From the NCBI GenBank assembly GCA_022563595.1, contig JADFNB010000005.1:1-64000 (forward strand): DNA of 64,000 nt, written 5' to 3'. Shown piece by piece: positions 45,999 to 55,704 of this stretch; position 1 is the stretch's first letter; every line of letters begins with the position of its first letter. The notes beneath the pieces are model-generated. The model worked only from the letters and a program-made list of their open reading frames with translations. It was not told the DNA's origin and made no database searches. The translations under genes were made by a program, and so were the position numbers. The stretch is from Gemmatimonadota bacterium (GTDB taxonomy: Bacteria > Gemmatimonadota > Gemmatimonadetes > Gemmatimonadales > GWC2-71-9).

Positions 45999-46039
45999 CG
46001 CGACTTCCTTCCCCTCCGAATCGAGTGTGCCCGGCTGCT

Positions 46040-47110
46040 CTACTCCCGCGTGGGTGTTGCTACCCAATCCGCGATGAAGATGTTCGTCTCGCCTGGAAAG
46101 CTACCATAACGGTTCGACGCGAACACCAGTTTCGCCCCGTCCGGGGAGAAGATGGGGAACGAATCGAACGCCTCGTGGGTCGTGATTTGCGTGAGCCCGC
46201 TGCCGTCCAGATTCACCATGAAGATGTCGAAGTTCCCCTCGCGCGGGTCCTCGTTGTGGTGATTGGACGCGAAGACGATCCGCCGCCCGTCGGGATGGAA
46301 GAACGGCGCGAAGTTGGCCCCGCCGAGCGAGGTGACCTGACGCTGGTTCGAGCCGTCGGCGTTCATGACCCAGATCTCCATGCGGGACGGCCGCACCAAG
46401 CCCTCGGCCAGGAGCCGCCGGAAGTCGGCCAGCTCCTCCCCGGATTCGGGATGCCATCCGCGGTAGACGATCAGGCTGCCGTCGGGCGAGAAGAACGGCC
46501 CGCCGTCGTAGCCCGGCGTCGTCGTGAGGCGCCGGACACCGGTGCCGTCCACGTTCATCGTGTAGATATCGAGGTCCCCGTCGCGCAGCGATGTGAATAC
46601 GACCGTCTTGCCGTCGGGCCCGAGCGTCGCTTCGGCGTCGTAGCCCGGTGTTTCGGTCAGGCGAACCAGATCGCTCCCGTCCAGCATCGCGGTATAGATG
46701 TCGAAGTCCGGGATCTGCCAGACGTAGCCTTGCGAGTAGTCGGGCGGCACCGGGCACTCCGCATTCATGTGGAACGTGCTCGAATACAGGATCCGCGTTC
46801 CCCCGCTGTGGAAGTAGCCGCACGTAGTGCGGCCCAACCCGTTGGATACCATCCGGAGATCATTGCCGTCGACGCTCATTACGTACTGTTGGTCGCAGGC
46901 ATAGGTCGAGTCGGTCCGCTGGAAGATCAGTTGCGTCCCGTCCGGCGAGAAATAGGCTTCGGCGTTCTGCCCGTCGAAGGTCAGCTGCCGCAGGTTGGCC
47001 AGGTGGACCTCACCCGGCTCGACATCCCGCGGCACCGCGGAGGTCTGCGCACAGCAAACCGTGACCGCCCCGAGGGCGAGAAGCAAGAGGCGCTGTATGA
47101 TCAATGACAC
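46040..47110 (-). CDS. TolB-like PD40 beta-propeller protein, exported
   Basis: This protein of about 356 residues has a short signal peptide ending near CCAQ, possibly a lipobox. At least five WD40-like PD40 repeats follow, each with a FSPDGxxLIFxS-type strand (AYFSPDGTQLIFQR, FFSPDGSLIVYRG, FFHPDGRRIVFASN, IFSPDGAKLVFASN) and a D-I-Y/F-M-x-D-G turn. It resembles the TolB propeller without the TolB N-terminal domain. A periplasmic scaffold role is likely. I use the GTG at 47110, because the open frame further upstream collides with the divergent gene. Confidence 0.82.
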   Translation of the reverse strand: MSLIIQRLLLLALGAVTVCCAQTSAVPRDVEPGEVHLANLRQLTFDGQNAEAYFSPDGTQLIFQRTDSTYACDQQYVMSVDGNDLRMVSNGLGRTTCGYFHSGGTRILYSSTFHMNAECPVPPDYSQGYVWQIPDFDIYTAMLDGSDLVRLTETPGYDAEATLGPDGKTVVFTSLRDGDLDIYTMNVDGTGVRRLTTTPGYDGGPFFSPDGSLIVYRGWHPESGEELADFRRLLAEGLVRPSRMEIWVMNADGSNQRQVTSLGGANFAPFFHPDGRRIVFASNHHNEDPREGNFDIFMVNLDGSGLTQITTHEAFDSFPIFSPDGAKLVFASNRYGSFPGETNIFIADWVATPTRE

Positions 47111-47189
47111 CCGTGTTATCGTGTTCGATAGTGGAGGCCAAAAGATAACTCGTGGCGGGCCGCGGTGGTCCCGCCAAAGGAGAGGGCGT

Positions 47190-47504
47190 ATGATGCCAGG
47201 CTCGCCGAATCCGCCCCGGGGGCCGGTGGATGCCCTTGGGAAGCTCCTGTTCGAAGGGAAGGACGTCACCGACTATCTGTTTCAGGTACCGGACGACGAG
47301 AGTCAACGCGAGCGGCTTCGCGGGATTCTCACCGAGGTGATCGCCGAAGCCCGTGCCGGCAACCATCATGAGCTACCGCGCATCGCCGCGGAGGTAAAGG
47401 CCGTGTTGGACGAGGCACCCTCTGCTCCGGGGGCCGGGATGCTTCAGGCGGGGTTCGACCGGTTGTTGCGTTTGTGGGAGGCGGCGAGAAGCGGGTTGTT
47501 CTAG
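47190..47504 (+). CDS. Hypothetical protein, 104 residues
   Basis: This helical cytoplasmic protein includes RERLRGILTEVIAEARAGNH and LPRIAAEVKAVLDEA, giving an alpha-bundle look. It might be a phosphotransfer-like or chaperone-like helical protein, but no His-containing HPt motif is clear. A good ribosome site (AAAGGAGAGG) lies before the ATG at 47190. The 3' end overlaps the convergent barrel-protein gene by 4 bases. Confidence 0.65.
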   Translation: MMPGSPNPPRGPVDALGKLLFEGKDVTDYLFQVPDDESQRERLRGILTEVIAEARAGNHHELPRIAAEVKAVLDEAPSAPGAGMLQAGFDRLLRLWEAARSGLF

Positions 47505-48793
47505 AAGAACAGCCCTAACTCGAAGCGTCCTGCGACGCCGCTCGCCTGCTTGAAGAGCCCGCCCAGCGACTGGCCGGCGATCTGGAGGAAAATCGTCCGG
47601 CCTTCGATCGCGATCCCGCCGGAGAAACCGACTCCCTGGTTGTCGCCCAACACCAGCCCGACGCGTAGCGGCAGGGTGCGAACGAAGCGCCACGTGCTCC
47701 CGACATCCACGGCGAACGGCCGAGGAAAGTCGCCGCCCACCGGCAGGGTCGCCGAAATATCCAGTTGAAGAATCCGATTCGCCCAGACGCTGGCTCCGAA
47801 ACGCACGATACGCGGGAGCGTGAGGTCGAGGTCGATGGTGTCCCGAATCACAAACTCGGCGTCTTCCAGCGCCTGAATCACCGAGTCGAGCAGCGTCGTG
47901 GCCACGTCGAGCTGGAAGATGCGCCGTTCCACGCGCTCGACGGTGACGCTGCCGAGGTTCGCGACCATGGCCTCCAGCGCCAGGCCGTTGGTGGGCCACT
48001 CGACCCGAACCAGAAAATCGGCGACGATGCCTGACCCGCGGTCGCCGAACGCGGTCGACGCCTCAAACTCGTCGATGGGGGTATAAAACGATTCCAGCTC
48101 GATCTTCGCGATGATGCTGTCGCCGGTGACGGCGATCCGTCCTCCGTTCTCGATCGTCGATCGCACCCGGCCGTAGACGACCGGACGAACCTGCCGGGCC
48201 CCCGCTCCGAGCGTGATGCGGGGACCGTCGGCCGAGTAGACCGGTCCGATGCGCAGGACGGCGTGAACGCCGAATTCCATCGAGGCGATTCCTGCGCCGC
48301 GGGAATCGCCCAACGTGAACTCCTGGCGCGCGCCGTTGCCGTCCCTCAGGAGGGCGATGGCATCGTCGTCCAGCTCGAAGGCGCCGTAGCCCCGGCCCTT
48401 GGCCGAAAGCCCGATCGCCAATCCGCCTGCCAGCGGGCCGCCGAGATAGAACCCACCCTCGCCCTCGGCAGCGCCGCCGATGCCCAGGCCGCGCGGCACG
48501 AGCCCCAGCACGTCGAGGACATCACCCACCAGGATGGAATCCTCGTCGTTGATCTTGATCAGCGCACCGATGTCGCGAAAGTTCAGGACGTTGTTGACAC
48601 CACGTGCCCCCACCGAAAAGACGAACCCCCAATGCGGGATCATCACGTGCCGGAACGGATCCACCCGCAGTGTCGGCGTACGCCGGTATCCGAAATCGAC
48701 GCGCGCGCCCTGGGAACGTTCCGGGACCGCCTGGCCGTGGGCCGCACCGGCCAGCCCCGCCAGCAGCACGGTGAGAGCGAGGAAGCATCTCAT
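47501..48793 (-). CDS. Outer-membrane beta-barrel protein (DUF5723-like), 430 residues
   Basis: A signal peptide (FLALTVLLAGLAGAAHGQ) precedes a beta-rich, Gly-rich body with alternating hydrophobic strands and a terminal phenylalanine pair (ELGLFF). This fits an outer-membrane barrel; its size and style resemble DUF5723/conjugal-type surface proteins. It is coupled to the upstream lipoprotein gene by a 4-base overlap, so the two probably act together. No transport signature is seen. Confidence 0.7.
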   Translation of the reverse strand: MRCFLALTVLLAGLAGAAHGQAVPERSQGARVDFGYRRTPTLRVDPFRHVMIPHWGFVFSVGARGVNNVLNFRDIGALIKINDEDSILVGDVLDVLGLVPRGLGIGGAAEGEGGFYLGGPLAGGLAIGLSAKGRGYGAFELDDDAIALLRDGNGARQEFTLGDSRGAGIASMEFGVHAVLRIGPVYSADGPRITLGAGARQVRPVVYGRVRSTIENGGRIAVTGDSIIAKIELESFYTPIDEFEASTAFGDRGSGIVADFLVRVEWPTNGLALEAMVANLGSVTVERVERRIFQLDVATTLLDSVIQALEDAEFVIRDTIDLDLTLPRIVRFGASVWANRILQLDISATLPVGGDFPRPFAVDVGSTWRFVRTLPLRVGLVLGDNQGVGFSGGIAIEGRTIFLQIAGQSLGGLFKQASGVAGRFELGLFF

Positions 48794-49995
48794 TGGTTCT
48801 CCCCCGCCTGGATCGTGATCGCCACGCGGGCGTCGAGCCGCACGATGTCTCCGGGCCGAACGACGGCCCGCCCCCCGGAGCCGGCCGATGCGCGGAGACT
48901 GATCCGCGATCGGCTGGTGAACTGTTCCCGCAGCAGCGGCTGTAACTGGGTGCCCGAAAGTTCGATCGTCACCGTAGTGGTGGCCGGATCCGTTACCCGG
49001 CCGGCCGCATCGACTGACGCTCCAGACAGGGTGATCCGCGGTATGACGACCGCGCCCGGCAGCGCGAAGAGATCGGCGTCACCCAGGTCGCCGTCGAGGA
49101 ACGCAAGATCAATGTCGACCGCGAACGGGGTGCCGTTGACCACCGTCGCGGTGAACGTCGCCTTGGTCACCCGCTCGGCCACCTGTTCCGCGTCGGCCGC
49201 GTCCAGCTCGGCGCCGTCCTGGACAGTGTTGGACGACAACTCCACGCCGGCACCCGGCAGCGTGAGATCGAGCAGCACGACCAGATCCATCGTGCCGACA
49301 AGGAAGGTGACCGGGAACCCGCCGCCGCTGCCCGATCCCGTGATCACCACCGCCGCCCGCCGCCCGTCGAGCACCAGATCGACCAGCCCGTCGACGACGA
49401 GAGCGGCGTCGAGATCCACGGTGTCGGTTCCGTTGCCGGGAACGGTCAGTACCGTGCTGCCCGGATCGGCGACGGCCACCGACCGCGGAACGCCCGTCGC
49501 AGTGGTGTCGTAGACCGGCGCGCCGCCGCCATCCAGCGGCACCGAGCCGTCTGGGTTCAACTCGACCACACCGACGATCACGTTGGAGAGCACCACCTGC
49601 TGGGCGCTGTCGTTGGTGAGGACGAGACGGGCCTGGGCCACGTTGATCGTCGCGTCCCGGATGGCATCCTCGAAATCTCCGAAGTCGATGGCGTTGCCGC
49701 CGAACTCAACCGGCACCAGGAAGCTCGCGACCGCCGGGACGATGAATGTCTGCCGATCGATAGGGACGCCGGAGATACCACCGATCACGGTATCGACGCC
49801 CTCCGGGAGGAAGTCGGCGATTACCACCGAATCCTGCGTGACCACCACCGTCAACTCGAGCGTCCTGAGACCACCCCGCTTGAGCTGATCGCGCGCTTCG
49901 GTGATCGATCCCGGCTCGCAGGCCGTGCCAGCGGCCAGCGCCACGGCCGCCGTCAGCGCGCCGCCGGTGATGCGGCGGAGATACTTCATGATCAT
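48790..49995 (-). CDS. Large exported lipoprotein, about 400 residues
   Basis: A signal peptide (MKYLRRITGGALTAAVALAA) with the lipobox AGTAC is followed by a beta-rich body of repeated sandwich-like units containing many Val/Thr/Asp pairs (TLELTVVVTQDSVVIADFLP, then RVTDPATTTVTIELSG). No enzyme motif is seen. The ATG pair at 49995/49989 gives the signal peptide; the longer frame adds 55 non-signal residues. Its stop overlaps the barrel-protein gene, and the two look like a surface-exposed pair. Confidence 0.72.
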   Translation of the reverse strand: MIMKYLRRITGGALTAAVALAAGTACEPGSITEARDQLKRGGLRTLELTVVVTQDSVVIADFLPEGVDTVIGGISGVPIDRQTFIVPAVASFLVPVEFGGNAIDFGDFEDAIRDATINVAQARLVLTNDSAQQVVLSNVIVGVVELNPDGSVPLDGGGAPVYDTTATGVPRSVAVADPGSTVLTVPGNGTDTVDLDAALVVDGLVDLVLDGRRAAVVITGSGSGGGFPVTFLVGTMDLVVLLDLTLPGAGVELSSNTVQDGAELDAADAEQVAERVTKATFTATVVNGTPFAVDIDLAFLDGDLGDADLFALPGAVVIPRITLSGASVDAAGRVTDPATTTVTIELSGTQLQPLLREQFTSRSRISLRASAGSGGRAVVRPGDIVRLDARVAITIQAGENQ

Positions 49996-50192
49996 GGGCT
50001 CATCTATTCTGCGTCCCCGAGAATCGCCTGTGGCCCGGTGCGGCGGCCTGCCTCCCGCCCGCTCACCCGTAGCATTGTGTGCACCCGGGTGCAGTGTCAA
50101 CCACCCACCGGCCGGCAGGATACCACGCCCGGCGGTTGTTTTCCGTGATGGCGGTCTCATTTGGAGACCGTAGGGTCCGACTCACCGTCTCC

Positions 50193-51821
50193 CTACTCGG
50201 CGGCCATGTAAGGATACCGGTAGTTGGTGGGCGGCACGAAGGTTTCCTTCACGGTCCGCGCCGACACCCATCGGATCAGGTTCAGCGGCGAGCCCGCCTT
50301 GTCGTTGGTGCCGCTCGCCCGCGCGCCGCCAAACGGCTGTTGGCCCACCACCGCGCCCGTGGGCTTGTCGTTGATGTAGAAGTTGCCCGCCGCGTGGCGC
50401 AACACGTCGTGCGCCCGGACGATCGCGCGGCGGTCGGCTGCGAATACAGCGCCGGTGAGCGCGTACGGCGACGTCGTATCCACGAGGCGCAGTGTGTCCT
50501 CCCACTTGGATTCCTCGTAGACGTAGAGTGTCACCACCGGTCCGAAAAGCTCCTCGCACATGGTCACGTAGTCGGGCCGGTGCGCCTCGATCAGGGTCGG
50601 CCGGATGAAGTAGCCCTCGCTCCCGTCGGCGTGGCCGCCCACCAGGATATCCGCGTCACCGTCCTGGCGCGCCTGCTCAATATACGCCGTGATCTTGTCG
50701 AACGCGGGCTTGTCGATCACCGCCCCCATGAAGTTTCGGAAATCGGCCACGTCCCCCATGAGGAGCGAGTCGATCTCGGCCAGCAGGTCGTCTTTCATCA
50801 TCTTCCACATCGAGGCCGGGAGGTAGACGCGCGAGACCGCGGAGCATTTCTGGCCCTGGTACTCGTAGCCGCCGCGGGTGATCGCTGTCCGGACGGCATC
50901 GATGTCGGCGCTGGCATGGGCGATGATGAAATCCTTGCCGCCTGTCTCCCCGACGAGTCGCGGATAGGAGGCGTAGTTGGCGATGTTCTTCCCCGCGGTC
51001 TGCCACAGGTTCTGGAATACTTCCGTCGAGCCGGTGAAGTGGATGCCGGCGAAATCACGGTGCGAGAGGGCCGCCTTGGAGATCTCCGCCGATCTCCCTG
51101 GAATGAAGTTGATCACGCCAGGCGGGAGGCCAGCCGCCTCCAGCAGACGGTGGATGTGGTAGCTGCTGAACACCGAACTCGACGCCGGCTTCCACAGCAC
51201 GGTGTTGCCCATCATCGCGGGGGCCGTCGGGAGGTTGCCGGCGATGGAGGTGAAGTTGAACGGCGTGATCGCGTAGACGAACCCCTCGAGCGGCCGGTAC
51301 TCCATCCAATTCCAGATGCCCGGTGTCGAGAGCGGCTGGTCTTCGTAGAGCCGCTCGGCGAAGTGAGCGTTGAACCTCCAGAAATCGATCAGCTCACAGG
51401 TCGCATCGACCTCCGCCTGATGCGGGGTCTTGCTCTGACACAGCATGGTGGCGGCATTCAGCCGTGCGCGCCACGATGTGGCGAGTAATTCGGCGGCGCG
51501 CAGGAATACCGCCATGCGGTCTTCGAAGCGCCATGACGACCACTCACGCCGCGCTTCAGCCGCCGCGTCGATCGCCCGCCGGACCTCGTGCCGTCCGGCC
51601 CGGTGCCAGGTAGCGACCACATGACCGTGCTCGTGCGGCAACACGGCCTTGGCTTGGTCGCTCGTTCTCACTTCCTCGCCGCCGATGATGAGCGGGATCT
51701 CGATCTGCGTCGACGACATCTCGGCGAGCGCCGTCTTCAGCGCGTCCCGCTCGGGCGTTCCGGGCGCGTAGGAGCTGACCGGTTCGTTGATCGGAAGAGG
51801 AATCTGGATATCAGCAGTCAT
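50193..51821 (-). CDS. pruA: 1-pyrroline-5-carboxylate dehydrogenase
   Basis: This 542-residue aldehyde dehydrogenase of the ALDH4 group oxidises glutamate-gamma-semialdehyde to glutamate in proline breakdown. It shows YAITPFNFTSIAGN, the cofactor region HFTGSTEVFQNLW, the general base in GETGGKDFIIAHA, the catalytic Cys in GQKCSAVSRVY and the late PFGGARASGTNDK segment typical of P5C dehydrogenases. The length equals the eukaryotic-like stand-alone form. The ATG at 51821 has AAGGAG upstream. No proline dehydrogenase gene is adjacent. Confidence 0.94.
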   Translation of the reverse strand: MTADIQIPLPINEPVSSYAPGTPERDALKTALAEMSSTQIEIPLIIGGEEVRTSDQAKAVLPHEHGHVVATWHRAGRHEVRRAIDAAAEARREWSSWRFEDRMAVFLRAAELLATSWRARLNAATMLCQSKTPHQAEVDATCELIDFWRFNAHFAERLYEDQPLSTPGIWNWMEYRPLEGFVYAITPFNFTSIAGNLPTAPAMMGNTVLWKPASSSVFSSYHIHRLLEAAGLPPGVINFIPGRSAEISKAALSHRDFAGIHFTGSTEVFQNLWQTAGKNIANYASYPRLVGETGGKDFIIAHASADIDAVRTAITRGGYEYQGQKCSAVSRVYLPASMWKMMKDDLLAEIDSLLMGDVADFRNFMGAVIDKPAFDKITAYIEQARQDGDADILVGGHADGSEGYFIRPTLIEAHRPDYVTMCEELFGPVVTLYVYEESKWEDTLRLVDTTSPYALTGAVFAADRRAIVRAHDVLRHAAGNFYINDKPTGAVVGQQPFGGARASGTNDKAGSPLNLIRWVSARTVKETFVPPTNYRYPYMAAE

Positions 51822-51904
51822 GCCAAAGTCTCCTTGGAGGCCAGAAAGATGCACCGGCGGGGGCGGCCGTCCAAGAGTGGTGCCAGCAGCTCCCAGCACT
51901 CGTG

Positions 51905-52984
51905 TCAGAAGTGCACGTGCGCCTCGAGACTCACACGATCGCGGTCACCGGTAGCCTGCGGAATGTCATCCAGGAGCGTATAGAACGCCGCCAGCCGAAT
52001 GAACTGGACCGGGAATGCCTCCACTCCGAACCGCGCCCGGATCCGCTGGTTGTCGACACCATCCAGATCGGGATCGAGATAGCCGTAGGTGATCTTGAGG
52101 TTGACGCCCCGGCTCACCAGCCAATCGACCTCGGCGTAGGCGGCGATCTGTTCCAGCTCGCTCCCCGCATCCGGATTGTCCCTTATGTAATCGACCTCCC
52201 CCAGCAAGACGAGCGGGCCCACACTCACCCCGCCGAAGGCGCCCACCACGTCGTGCCGGCTATCGATCCTGTAGTTCTGCGACGCCGACGCTCCGATCCG
52301 GCCGCGCCGGAAGACGAGCTCCGCACGGGAAGTGATCTGTTTCCCGCTGTTGCTCTCGGCCGCGCCGGCCTCCCCGTTGGTGAGTGCCAGCGAGAGCGAG
52401 AGCGGTCCGGGCTCGAGTCCCACCTCGACCCCCTGATCCGGCGTGAAGTACGTGAATCCCGTGCGGGCACGGATGAACTCCGCGTCGTCCTGTAGCCGGA
52501 GGCCGTAGGGCAGCAGGAACTTCCCGACCTTGGCATAGCCGTTGCCCGGCAGCCAGCGGACCATCGCGAACGCCTCGCGCGATGTCGCCCGGTCCGGCCC
52601 GACCGTCTCGTCGATGTAGAGCGTGATCCGGTCGTTCAGCAGCCGGGCGGCGAGATAGACCTGGGCCACATCGATTCCTAAGGAGGTGCGCGGGGTCGAC
52701 TCCCGAAAGGTCGCGGAAGCCTCGGCACGTAGATCCCACCCGATGCTCAGGTAGTCCGTGAGAGCTTTGCTCAACACCGTCCCCCCTTGCCGGGGGAGCG
52801 CGGTCTGAGCGTAGATGTTCCCGAACCGGGTCCGGTTCCCCCCTCCGGTGACGTTCGTGTGGCAGGCGGAGCACTTGAGGCCGGTGCGCAGAGCGAGGTA
52901 CGGCTCGCGGGCGGCAGAGGCCACGGATGTGGCTGGAGCCGCGAGCAGTGCCAGCAGCGTAGCGAGCGTCACGCGTGTGTCCAT
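51905..52984 (-). CDS. Exported beta-barrel-like protein with one CxxCH haem motif
   Basis: This protein of about 359 residues has a signal peptide (LATLLALLAAPATSVASAA) and an early CSACH motif at about 36-40, the covalent haem-c site. A long beta-rich region then alternates Tyr/Asp-rich strands and ends in HVHF, as outer-membrane barrels do. One haem joined to a porin-like barrel is an odd combination and may mark an outer-membrane electron conduit. The second axial ligand is not obvious. The gene follows the pruA start region on the same strand with an 83-base gap. Confidence 0.7.
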   Translation of the reverse strand: MDTRVTLATLLALLAAPATSVASAAREPYLALRTGLKCSACHTNVTGGGNRTRFGNIYAQTALPRQGGTVLSKALTDYLSIGWDLRAEASATFRESTPRTSLGIDVAQVYLAARLLNDRITLYIDETVGPDRATSREAFAMVRWLPGNGYAKVGKFLLPYGLRLQDDAEFIRARTGFTYFTPDQGVEVGLEPGPLSLSLALTNGEAGAAESNSGKQITSRAELVFRRGRIGASASQNYRIDSRHDVVGAFGGVSVGPLVLLGEVDYIRDNPDAGSELEQIAAYAEVDWLVSRGVNLKITYGYLDPDLDGVDNQRIRARFGVEAFPVQFIRLAAFYTLLDDIPQATGDRDRVSLEAHVHF

Positions 52985-53084
52985 GATCGGTCCTTGTCTA
53001 CGAGTCATCCGCGGCAGCAAAGGGGCGGAGCGTGTTCAAGAATGCTAGCGATCCCGGACGCGCGACAAGGCCCCCGGGGCGGGG

Positions 53085-53744
53085 CTACCGCTCCAAGACC
53101 CCCGAATCGAGGGCGAATCGGGTGAGTTCGGCAACGGTCCGAATGCCGAGTTTCTTCATGAGGTTTTCACGATGACTTTCAACTGTCCTGTGACTTATCC
53201 CGAGTGCGGCTGCCGCTTCCTTGTTGGTCCGGCCGCGAACTACTAGCAGCAGGACGTCCCGCTCCCGAGCCGTGAGCCGGCCCAAGCGGTCTTCCTCTTC
53301 CCGGTGCGCCTCCTCGGCCCGAACCGCATCGCCGAGCTGGCGCGCGATCACCGGACTGAAGAACGCCTCGCCTCCGTGGACGGCCCGGATAGCTGCACGC
53401 AGCTCGCCTGGCGCAGAGTCCTTCAGGAGATAGCCGTTCGCGCCGGAGCGAACCGCTTGGAGCACGTATTCCCGGTGATCGTAGACGCTCAGGATCAACA
53501 CTCGTGTGGCGGGTGCGACCTGACGCACCTGGCTCGCGACATCGAGCCCTGAGAGCCCCGGCATGGAGATGTCGAGGACGAGCACGTCCACGTCCAGCTC
53601 GCGCAGGATCCGCAACGCCGCTTCACCGTCACTCGCCTCCGCGACGACCTCGAACCCGGTTCCCTGCTCCAGCACGGACCGGATGCCTTCCCGTACGATG
53701 GCGTGATCGTCGGCCACTAGGACGCGAATGGGCGTTTCGCTCAC
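53085..53744 (-). CDS. NarL/FixJ-type response regulator
   Basis: This is a 219-residue regulator. A receiver covers 5-120 (VLVADDHAIVREGIRSVLEQ, acceptor Asp in VLVLDISMPGLSG, Lys in YLLKDS). A LuxR-type helix-turn-helix covers 150-215 (LTARERDVLLLVVRGRTNKE, then ISHRTVESHRENLMKKL). Phosphorylation should drive dimer binding to target promoters. The gene overlaps the stop of the histidine kinase gene upstream by 4 bases, so the pair is coupled. Confidence 0.94.
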   Translation of the reverse strand: MSETPIRVLVADDHAIVREGIRSVLEQGTGFEVVAEASDGEAALRILRELDVDVLVLDISMPGLSGLDVASQVRQVAPATRVLILSVYDHREYVLQAVRSGANGYLLKDSAPGELRAAIRAVHGGEAFFSPVIARQLGDAVRAEEAHREEEDRLGRLTARERDVLLLVVRGRTNKEAAAALGISHRTVESHRENLMKKLGIRTVAELTRFALDSGVLER

Positions 53745-55513
53745 GACGCCTGCGACTCGCGGGGCACGCAGACGATCAGCTGCGCCCCGCCGTTCGTCCC
53801 GTTCGAGACCGTCACTTCACCGCCGAGCGCCGTGATGCGTTCGCGCATGCCTGCGAGTCCCATGTGTCCGCGGCGCTCCAGGCTCTCGATGGGACCGTTG
53901 GGGGGAAGGCCGCGGCCGTCGTCGCTGAGACACAGCTCGACGCCGGAGGGTGTCACCGAGATCGTCACCTCTACTCGGCGCGCGTCGGCGTGTCGCGCCA
54001 CGTTCGCGAGCCCTTCCTGGAGCGCGCGGTACAGTGCCACCTCGGCGGTCTCGGAGAGTACGGGCAGCGCATCGGGTACCCGAAACTCGAATGCGATGCC
54101 GGTCCGATTCTGGAAATCTTCGACCAGCGCCCGCAGCGCCGGCAGCAGGCCGAGTTCATCGAGTAGCGGCGGGCGTAGCGAATTGGTGACGTTGCGGATG
54201 CTCCGCATGCCCGTGTCCGTGAGTTCCAAGGCCCGGTCCAGGCGCGCTGCCAGCTCCGGCGTGGCCACCTCGCGCATGAGACCGAGCTGGAGCTTCACAG
54301 CCGAGAAGACCTGCGCGGTCTCATCGTGCAGCTCGCGCGACAGCCGTCGCCGCTCTTCCTCGTGCTGCTGCACCATACGCGCAGCCAATCGCTCCAGCTC
54401 GGCCCGTCTAGCCTCGAGCCGGCGATACAGATCCTCGTTCTCGAGCGCGGCACCCACCTGTTGACCCAGCGTGACCAGGAACTCGGTGTCGAGTGCGGCA
54501 AACGGGTCGCGCGCGTCCCCGACGATGATGAGCGCTCCGGTCGCGACGTTACCCCGCAGCACCGGCAGGGCCGTGGCGAAGGCATGGGGCGGCGCATCGC
54601 TCTCCGCGTGCCGCCAGTTGCTGACGGTCTCCGGGCGCCCCGTCGCGAGAACGCGCTCGATCACAGTGGCCGCCGCCCCAACCGGTTCGGTTCCGGCCCA
54701 ATGGGCACACAGGCCGGCACCGCGCACGTATTCCCCTTTTCCGTTGACGCGCAGGTAGATCGCGCTCCCGCGAACGGCGGTGAGCGTCATCGTGCGCCGG
54801 AGCAGCGCCTCGACCACGTCGGCGACGCTGTCCCGCCGCTGGAGATCGCCGGACAGGGCCGACAGCGCTCCTAGCCCACGCTGCAGGTCCTCGAGCACGA
54901 GGAGCAGGACACCGGCCCCAATCGCCAGCACGAACAGAATGTCCAGGTAGTAACCCCACGGATTCCACGCACCGCGCGCTCTCAGGAACGGATAATCCAG
55001 GTGGTGGAGACCCCAAGCCAAGAACGCGACGGCCAGGTACCCCGCGGCTGGCGAGACGACGCGCCGGTGATGGCGGAAGAACGTCCAGCCCGTCCACAGC
55101 GTCGCACCGCTCAGGAATACGACCGCCGGCCCGGCAGCGAGGAGGAAGTTGTCCATCCGGTAGATGGCGACGTACGACCACAGCGGCGAGAACAGCAGCA
55201 GGATGACGTACCCCGGATTCCACCGCAGCTGTTTCGAGAACACCAACGTGGCCCAGAGGAGCGCCAACGCGGTCCAGCCGGTGATGACCTGATGCCAGTA
55301 GAGCCAGATCCAGTTCTCGTTTGTGAGGAAGCTGACAATGGCGCCGATCCGCAGCATGTAGAGCAGCCAGGCCACGGCGAACCAGCCGAAGTACGGTTTC
55401 CGGTAGCGCTGATAGAGGAACAGGAACAGCAACGCCAAGCCAAACATGATCGCGGCCTGGAGGTAGGCTGCCGCCAGTTCGGTTGCCGCGCCGGTGGGAA
55501 CGTCAAACTCCAT
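53741..55513 (-). CDS. Membrane sensor histidine kinase, NarL family, with GAF domain
   Basis: This is a 590-residue kinase. About seven hydrophobic helices fill the first 230 residues, separated by short loops. A GAF domain follows at about 265-415. A HisKA_3 dimerisation segment has RRLSRELHDETAQVFSAVK, with the acceptor His. The HATPase domain carries ALQEGLANVARHADA and DDGRGLPPNG. Such kinases pair with LuxR-type regulators, as here. I take the ATG at 55513, where the membrane helices begin; the open frame continues 59 codons upstream without helices. The signal is unknown. Confidence 0.9.
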   Translation of the reverse strand: MEFDVPTGAATELAAAYLQAAIMFGLALLFLFLYQRYRKPYFGWFAVAWLLYMLRIGAIVSFLTNENWIWLYWHQVITGWTALALLWATLVFSKQLRWNPGYVILLLFSPLWSYVAIYRMDNFLLAAGPAVVFLSGATLWTGWTFFRHHRRVVSPAAGYLAVAFLAWGLHHLDYPFLRARGAWNPWGYYLDILFVLAIGAGVLLLVLEDLQRGLGALSALSGDLQRRDSVADVVEALLRRTMTLTAVRGSAIYLRVNGKGEYVRGAGLCAHWAGTEPVGAAATVIERVLATGRPETVSNWRHAESDAPPHAFATALPVLRGNVATGALIIVGDARDPFAALDTEFLVTLGQQVGAALENEDLYRRLEARRAELERLAARMVQQHEEERRRLSRELHDETAQVFSAVKLQLGLMREVATPELAARLDRALELTDTGMRSIRNVTNSLRPPLLDELGLLPALRALVEDFQNRTGIAFEFRVPDALPVLSETAEVALYRALQEGLANVARHADARRVEVTISVTPSGVELCLSDDGRGLPPNGPIESLERRGHMGLAGMRERITALGGEVTVSNGTNGGAQLIVCVPRESQAS

Positions 55514-55704
55514 GATCCTGAGTAAGGAAACGCGCGTGTGGTGAGCGATCAATGGGTCAGCCCAGCGATCACTCTTCCCAGGGGGCCAAGGCCGGTCCAT
55601 CCAGGTGCTCGACCAGCGCGACTGCATCGGAGGGTGCAAGCCGGATTGCGCCCGGCACGCCGAGCGGCTAGTCTCCGCGACCCACACCACGACGGACGGA
55701 CTCC

